A DNA stretch of 9,763 nt. Origin: JBFWVD01 sp050246915 (GTDB lineage Bacteria > Actinomycetota > Acidimicrobiia > Acidimicrobiales > Ilumatobacteraceae). Shown here piece after piece: positions 6,681 to 9,763 of the stretch (position 1 is the stretch's first letter; each line of letters starts with the position of its first letter). The stretch covers positions 1 through 9,763 of the forward strand of contig JBFWVD010000137.1 in NCBI GenBank assembly GCA_050246915.1, read 5' to 3'. The position numbers were made by a program, and so were the translations under genes. The notes beneath the pieces are model-generated. The model worked only from the letters and a program-made list of their open reading frames with translations. It did not search any database and was not told the DNA's origin.

Positions 6681-7706
6681 TCAGCGCGTGGCGGCAGCGA
6701 TCGTGGCGGCGATCTGGATGATCTGGTCCTCCTGACCCCCGACCAGCTTCTGCCGGCCACACTCGAGGAGGATGTCCGCCCCACTCACGCCGTATCGCTC
6801 GGCAGCACGGTAGGCGTGCTTGAGGAACGACGAGTAGACGCCGGCATAGCCCATGATCACGGCCAAGCGGTCCTTCACGCATTCCCCGTCCATGATCGGC
6901 CGCACCACGTCCTCGGCCACGTCGATCATCTTGAGCACGTCGAGCCCGGTGCGGATGCCCTGGCGCTCGGCCACGGCGGCGAAGCACTCCAGCGGTGTGT
7001 TGCCCGCCCCCGCGCCGAACGCGCGGGTCGAGCCGTCAATCTGGGTTGCGCCGGCCCGCACGGCCAGCACGCTGTTGGCCACTGACAGGCCCAGGTTCTC
7101 ATGACCGTGGAAGCCCACGGCGGCGTCGTTCCCCAGCTCCGTCACAACTGCCGTGACGCGAGCGGTGACGTCCTCGAGCACCATGGCCCCGGCCGAGTCG
7201 ACCACGTACACGCACTGACATCCAGCGTCGGCCATGATGCGGGCTTGGCGGGCGAGCACCTCGGGCGGTTGGCTGTGGGCCATCATCAAGAACCCCACGG
7301 TCTCGAGCCCCAACTCCCTTGCCAAGCCGAAGTGCTGGATCGAGATGTCGGCCTCGGTGCAGTGCGTGGCGACGCGGATGATCGACAAGCCCTTGTCGGC
7401 CGCTGCCGAGATGTCGTCCTTGGTACCGAGCCCTGGCAGCATCAGCGCAGCGATCTTGGCGCGTGTCGCCGTGGCCACCGCCGTATCGATGAGGAGCAGT
7501 TCATCGGTGAGCGATCGGCCGTAGTTGTACGACGAGCCGCCGAGTCCGTCGCCGTGGGTCACCTCGATCACCGGCATGCCGGCGTCATCGAGCGCGCGCA
7601 CGACGGCTCGCACGTCGTCCACGGTGAACTGATGACGCTTGGCGTGCGAACCGTCGCGCAAGCTGGTGTCGGTGATGCGGATGTCGAGATCGTCGGAGTA
7701 GGCCAA
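6681..7706 (-). CDS. dmpG: 4-hydroxy-2-oxovalerate aldolase (DmpG/BphI/HsaF family)
   Basis: A class II pyruvate aldolase that splits 4-hydroxy-2-oxoacids into pyruvate and an aldehyde, the penultimate step of meta-cleavage pathways for aromatics or steroids. It is 341 residues, the usual length. The N-terminal TIM barrel has ITDTSLRDGSHA (Arg17, Asp18 metal ligand, His21) and GFHGHENLGLS (His200 and His202 metal ligands). The C-terminal communication domain carries YAGVYSSFLKHAYRAAERYG, with a Tyr at 291 where characterised relatives have a specificity tyrosine. The start is TTG, followed directly by AYSDDLDIRITDTSLRDG; its Shine-Dalgarno lies inside the end of the dehydrogenase gene six bases away. 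In known relatives the aldolase and dehydrogenase form a complex that channels the aldehyde. Whether the natural substrate gives acetaldehyde or propionaldehyde cannot be told here. Confidence 0.95.
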   Translation of the reverse strand: MAYSDDLDIRITDTSLRDGSHAKRHQFTVDDVRAVVRALDDAGMPVIEVTHGDGLGGSSYNYGRSLTDELLLIDTAVATATRAKIAALMLPGLGTKDDISAAADKGLSIIRVATHCTEADISIQHFGLARELGLETVGFLMMAHSQPPEVLARQARIMADAGCQCVYVVDSAGAMVLEDVTARVTAVVTELGNDAAVGFHGHENLGLSVANSVLAVRAGATQIDGSTRAFGAGAGNTPLECFAAVAERQGIRTGLDVLKMIDVAEDVVRPIMDGECVKDRLAVIMGYAGVYSSFLKHAYRAAERYGVSGADILLECGRQKLVGGQEDQIIQIAATIAAATR

Positions 7707-7712
7707 CGGTGA

Positions 7713-8642
7713 TCAGTCCTCCTGCATGCGTGCAGCGATGATCGCACGAGCGATGTCCTCGCCGGCTCGGGTGGCTGCGGCGGTCATGATGTCGAGGTTG
7801 CCCGAATAGGCCGGCAGATAGTCACCGGCGCCTTCGACCTCGATGAACACCGCGACGCGATGGGCGCCGTCGATGACATCGAACTGTGGTTCGGATCGCA
7901 ACCGATATCCCGGTACATACCCCTGCACGTCGGCGACCATGTCGTGCACCGATCGGGTGATCGCGTCGAAGTCGGGCTCTGCGCCGGGCGACCCGATGGC
8001 GCAATAGATGGTGTCGCGCATGATGAGTGGCGGGTCGGCGGGGTTCAAGATGATGATGGCCTTGCCACGTTGCGCGTTCCCGAGGACCTCGATGGCACGC
8101 GCTGTGGTGCGGGTGAACTCATCGATGTTGGCCCGTGTGCCCGGCCCGGCCGAGGCCGAAGCGACCGTGGCCACGATCTCGGCATAGCTCACCGCGGTGA
8201 CGCGGCTCACCGCGTGGACGATCGGGATGGTGGCCTGGCCGCCGCAGGTCACCATGTTCACGTTCACGGCGTCGGCGTGTTCAACACCATTCACCGAGGG
8301 CACCACGTATGGCCCACGCGCTGCCGGGGTCAAATCGACGGCGCGGATCCCGGCTGCCGCGTAGCGCGGCGCGTTGCGCACGTGCACGTAGGCGCTCGTC
8401 GCCTCGAACACGATGGCTGGCAGCACGGAACGCTCCAGCAGCCAATCGACGCCTTGGTCGGAAGCCTCGATGCCCAGATCGCGCGCCAATGACAAGCCTT
8501 CGGAACTGGGATCGACGCCGACCATGTAGCGCAGATCGATCGCCTTCGATCGCAGCAGCTTGTACATCAGGTCGGTGCCGATGTTGCCCGGGCCCATGAT
8601 GGCCGCAGTCACCTTCTCCGCCGGATCGATCATCTGTCCCAT
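7713..8642 (-). CDS. dmpF: Acetaldehyde dehydrogenase (acylating), DmpF/BphJ/HsaG family
   Basis: Converts the aldehyde released by the aldolase, with NAD+ and CoA, to acetyl-CoA or propionyl-CoA. It is 309 residues, within the family range. A Rossmann nucleotide-binding motif IMGPGNIGTDLMYKLLRS sits at about 15-32. The catalytic cysteine is Cys133 in VNMVTCGGQATIP, and NPADPPLIMRDTIYC (about 200-214) is a conserved family block. The C-terminal part has GAGDYLPAYSGNLDIMTAAA. The ATG at 8642 has GGGGAC directly against it, so Met4 (8633), with a better-spaced GGGGA ten bases upstream, may be the real start. The aldolase gene follows after six bases, a conserved arrangement in meta-cleavage operons. 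The AI-2E family gene ends 43 bases upstream. Confidence 0.95.
   Translation of the reverse strand: MGQMIDPAEKVTAAIMGPGNIGTDLMYKLLRSKAIDLRYMVGVDPSSEGLSLARDLGIEASDQGVDWLLERSVLPAIVFEATSAYVHVRNAPRYAAAGIRAVDLTPAARGPYVVPSVNGVEHADAVNVNMVTCGGQATIPIVHAVSRVTAVSYAEIVATVASASAGPGTRANIDEFTRTTARAIEVLGNAQRGKAIIILNPADPPLIMRDTIYCAIGSPGAEPDFDAITRSVHDMVADVQGYVPGYRLRSEPQFDVIDGAHRVAVFIEVEGAGDYLPAYSGNLDIMTAAATRAGEDIARAIIAARMQED
7718..7723 (-). promoter_or_regulatory. Ribosome binding site for the aldolase, inside the dehydrogenase 3' end
   Basis: AGGAGG on the minus strand lies in the last codons of the dehydrogenase (Gln-Glu-Asp-stop), 11 bases before the TTG start at 7706. A strong site overlapping the upstream gene supports coupled translation and supports the TTG start. 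Confidence 0.65.
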
Positions 8643-8685
8643 GTCCCCAGTCGTCCGTCCGCTGTCATCAGTCCTCCGTCATCCG

Positions 8686-9763
8686 TCATCTGTCGGGGGC
8701 CTCACCGTCGCGGTGTCGGCCTCTCAGGCGCGACCACGGTCGTTTCCTCGACCATCGGCGCGGTTCGTTCTCGTGTGCCGCCGTGCCATCGAAGCGGACC
8801 TCGAGGTAGAACGCCTTCAAGGCTCCACACAACGGTGTGGCGATGAGAGCGCCGGGGATCCCGAACGCTGCACCGCCCACCAACGCGGCGAGCATCGTCA
8901 CGGGTGGCGAGAGATTCACCGCGTGGCCGACGATCGCTGGCTGCAGTACGTGGTTCTCGAAGTTCATCCACAACACGTACAACACGAGACACGCGATTCC
9001 GGTGCCCACGCCTTTCGACAGCCCGAGCACCGTGAAGAACGATCCGGTGAGGAACCCGCCCACCTGTGGGATGAGGTTCACGGCAACGGCCCACAGCGCG
9101 GCGGCCGGTGCCAACGGCACGCCGAGCGCGAGTCCGACGGCGAGGATGAACGTTCCGGCGAGTCCGGCGACGAGCACCGAGCCGGAGAAGTACGCGCCGA
9201 TCGTCTTGTAGAAGATCTGTCCGGCCCGTACCGCGCGATCTTCGACCTCGGCAGGGAACAACCCACGGAGCCGGCCGACGAGTCGATCACCGTCGAGCAA
9301 CACGCTGATGGCAACCACCAGAACCACGATGGTGTTGAGCACTCCGCCGATGAGGCGCTGCGCCACCGATGACACCGATGCGGCATCGACCCGGTCGGGC
9401 AGTTCGTCGACCCACTGCTCCACTTCGCCGCGCGCGTCGTGCCGTTCCAACCATCCCCCGGCGATGGGAACGTCGTAGAGGTCCTCCACCGTCTCGGGAA
9501 GCTCACGACCGAAGCGCTCGGCCTGATCGAGAGCAGGCGGGCCGAGCACGATGACCAACAGCGCGAACACCGACGCGAGCGCGGCACCGACGACGGCCAC
9601 CGCGACACTGCGCGAGACGCCGAGTCGGGTCCGTAGCCGCACCACGATCGGATCGAGCGCCAATGCCAACAATGCCCCGATGCCGATCTGGGTGAGTGGC
9701 CCGGGCACCGCTTGCGCCAGGCCTCGCAGCAACAGCACGGTGAACACCCCAGCGGCGAGCCAG
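8686..9763 (-). CDS. AI-2E family transporter/permease (partial, N-terminus beyond the right edge)
   Basis: A polytopic membrane protein; 358 residues are visible and the frame is open to the right edge, so the start lies outside (the GTG at 9747 is internal to a hydrophobic segment). Membrane segments are evident around PLTQIGIGALLALALDPIVV, VAVAVVGAALASVFALLVIV, GVLNTIVVLVVAISVLL, VLVAGLAGTFILAVGLALGV and the following NLIPQVGGFLTGSFF region. The C-terminal LVGGAAFGIPGALIATPLCG is the family signature. A soluble, acidic stretch between the second and third visible segments matches the family's extracellular loop. The tail after the last segment is rich in Arg. The family covers autoinducer-2 exporters and sodium/proton antiporters, so the substrate is open. 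Being 43 bases upstream on the same strand, it may be cotranscribed with the dehydrogenase/aldolase pair, though no functional link is known to me. Confidence 0.9.
   Translation of the reverse strand, partial: WLAAGVFTVLLLRGLAQAVPGPLTQIGIGALLALALDPIVVRLRTRLGVSRSVAVAVVGAALASVFALLVIVLGPPALDQAERFGRELPETVEDLYDVPIAGGWLERHDARGEVEQWVDELPDRVDAASVSSVAQRLIGGVLNTIVVLVVAISVLLDGDRLVGRLRGLFPAEVEDRAVRAGQIFYKTIGAYFSGSVLVAGLAGTFILAVGLALGVPLAPAAALWAVAVNLIPQVGGFLTGSFFTVLGLSKGVGTGIACLVLYVLWMNFENHVLQPAIVGHAVNLSPPVTMLAALVGGAAFGIPGALIATPLCGALKAFYLEVRFDGTAAHENEPRRWSRKRPWSRLRGRHRDGEAPDR

Noticed and set aside
6572..6784. Possible 71-residue N-terminal extension of the amidohydrolase
   Set aside because: It overlaps the aldolase 3' end, is rich in Ser and Arg, crosses the candidate terminator and promoter, and the conserved first strand begins right after the GTG at 6571.
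7860..8492. Plus-strand open frame of 210 codons opposite the acetaldehyde dehydrogenase
   Set aside because: It is antisense to a gene with an intact catalytic Cys and Rossmann motif; long antisense frames are expected in GC-rich DNA.
8560..9372. Long plus-strand open frame (270 codons) opposite the AI-2E family gene
   Set aside because: Its product is a low-complexity run of Arg, Glu, His and Gly with no recognisable fold, while the opposite strand encodes clear membrane segments of a known family.

Overview
The window is GC-rich and gene-dense, with short intergenic gaps and frequent GTG/TTG starts. The gene families (meta-cleavage aldolase/dehydrogenase, actinobacterial-type amidohydrolase, HD-GYP regulator, AI-2E family permease) suggest a chromosomal segment of a high-GC actinobacterium. 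An Acidimicrobiia-like lineage is a reasonable guess, but no marker gene in the window proves it. I see no tRNA, rRNA, CRISPR array, insertion sequence or phage gene. No stretch over 300 bases lacks a gene; the longest gap is about 113 bases.

Left part (1-3203, minus strand): a two-gene signalling operon. A REC/HD-GYP response regulator, predicted to be a cyclic-di-GMP phosphodiesterase, overlaps by four bases a membrane-anchored PAS-PAS hybrid histidine kinase. The kinase runs off the left edge inside its C-terminal receiver domain.

Centre (3317-5343): a minus-strand cytidylate-kinase-like P-loop protein is divergent from a plus-strand pair, a metallo-beta-lactamase-fold hydrolase followed 47 bases later by a universal stress protein. 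The short divergent region carries a direct repeat that could be an operator.

Right part (5393-9763, minus strand): in transcription order, an AI-2E family permease (start outside the window), an acylating acetaldehyde dehydrogenase, a 4-hydroxy-2-oxovalerate aldolase, and a PF04909-type amidohydrolase. The dehydrogenase and aldolase are tightly coupled and form the known substrate-channelling pair that ends meta-cleavage of aromatics and steroids, yielding pyruvate and an acyl-CoA. No ring-cleavage enzyme or hydratase lies beside them in this window. A stem-loop after the aldolase followed by a recognisable promoter suggests the amidohydrolase is a separate transcription unit. Convergent genes meet at 5343/5393, where three degenerate 16-bp repeats sit.

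Nothing here is clearly an undescribed system. The points worth a second look are the isolated aldolase/dehydrogenase pair, the small repeat and leader structures, and the altered ATP motif in the stress protein.
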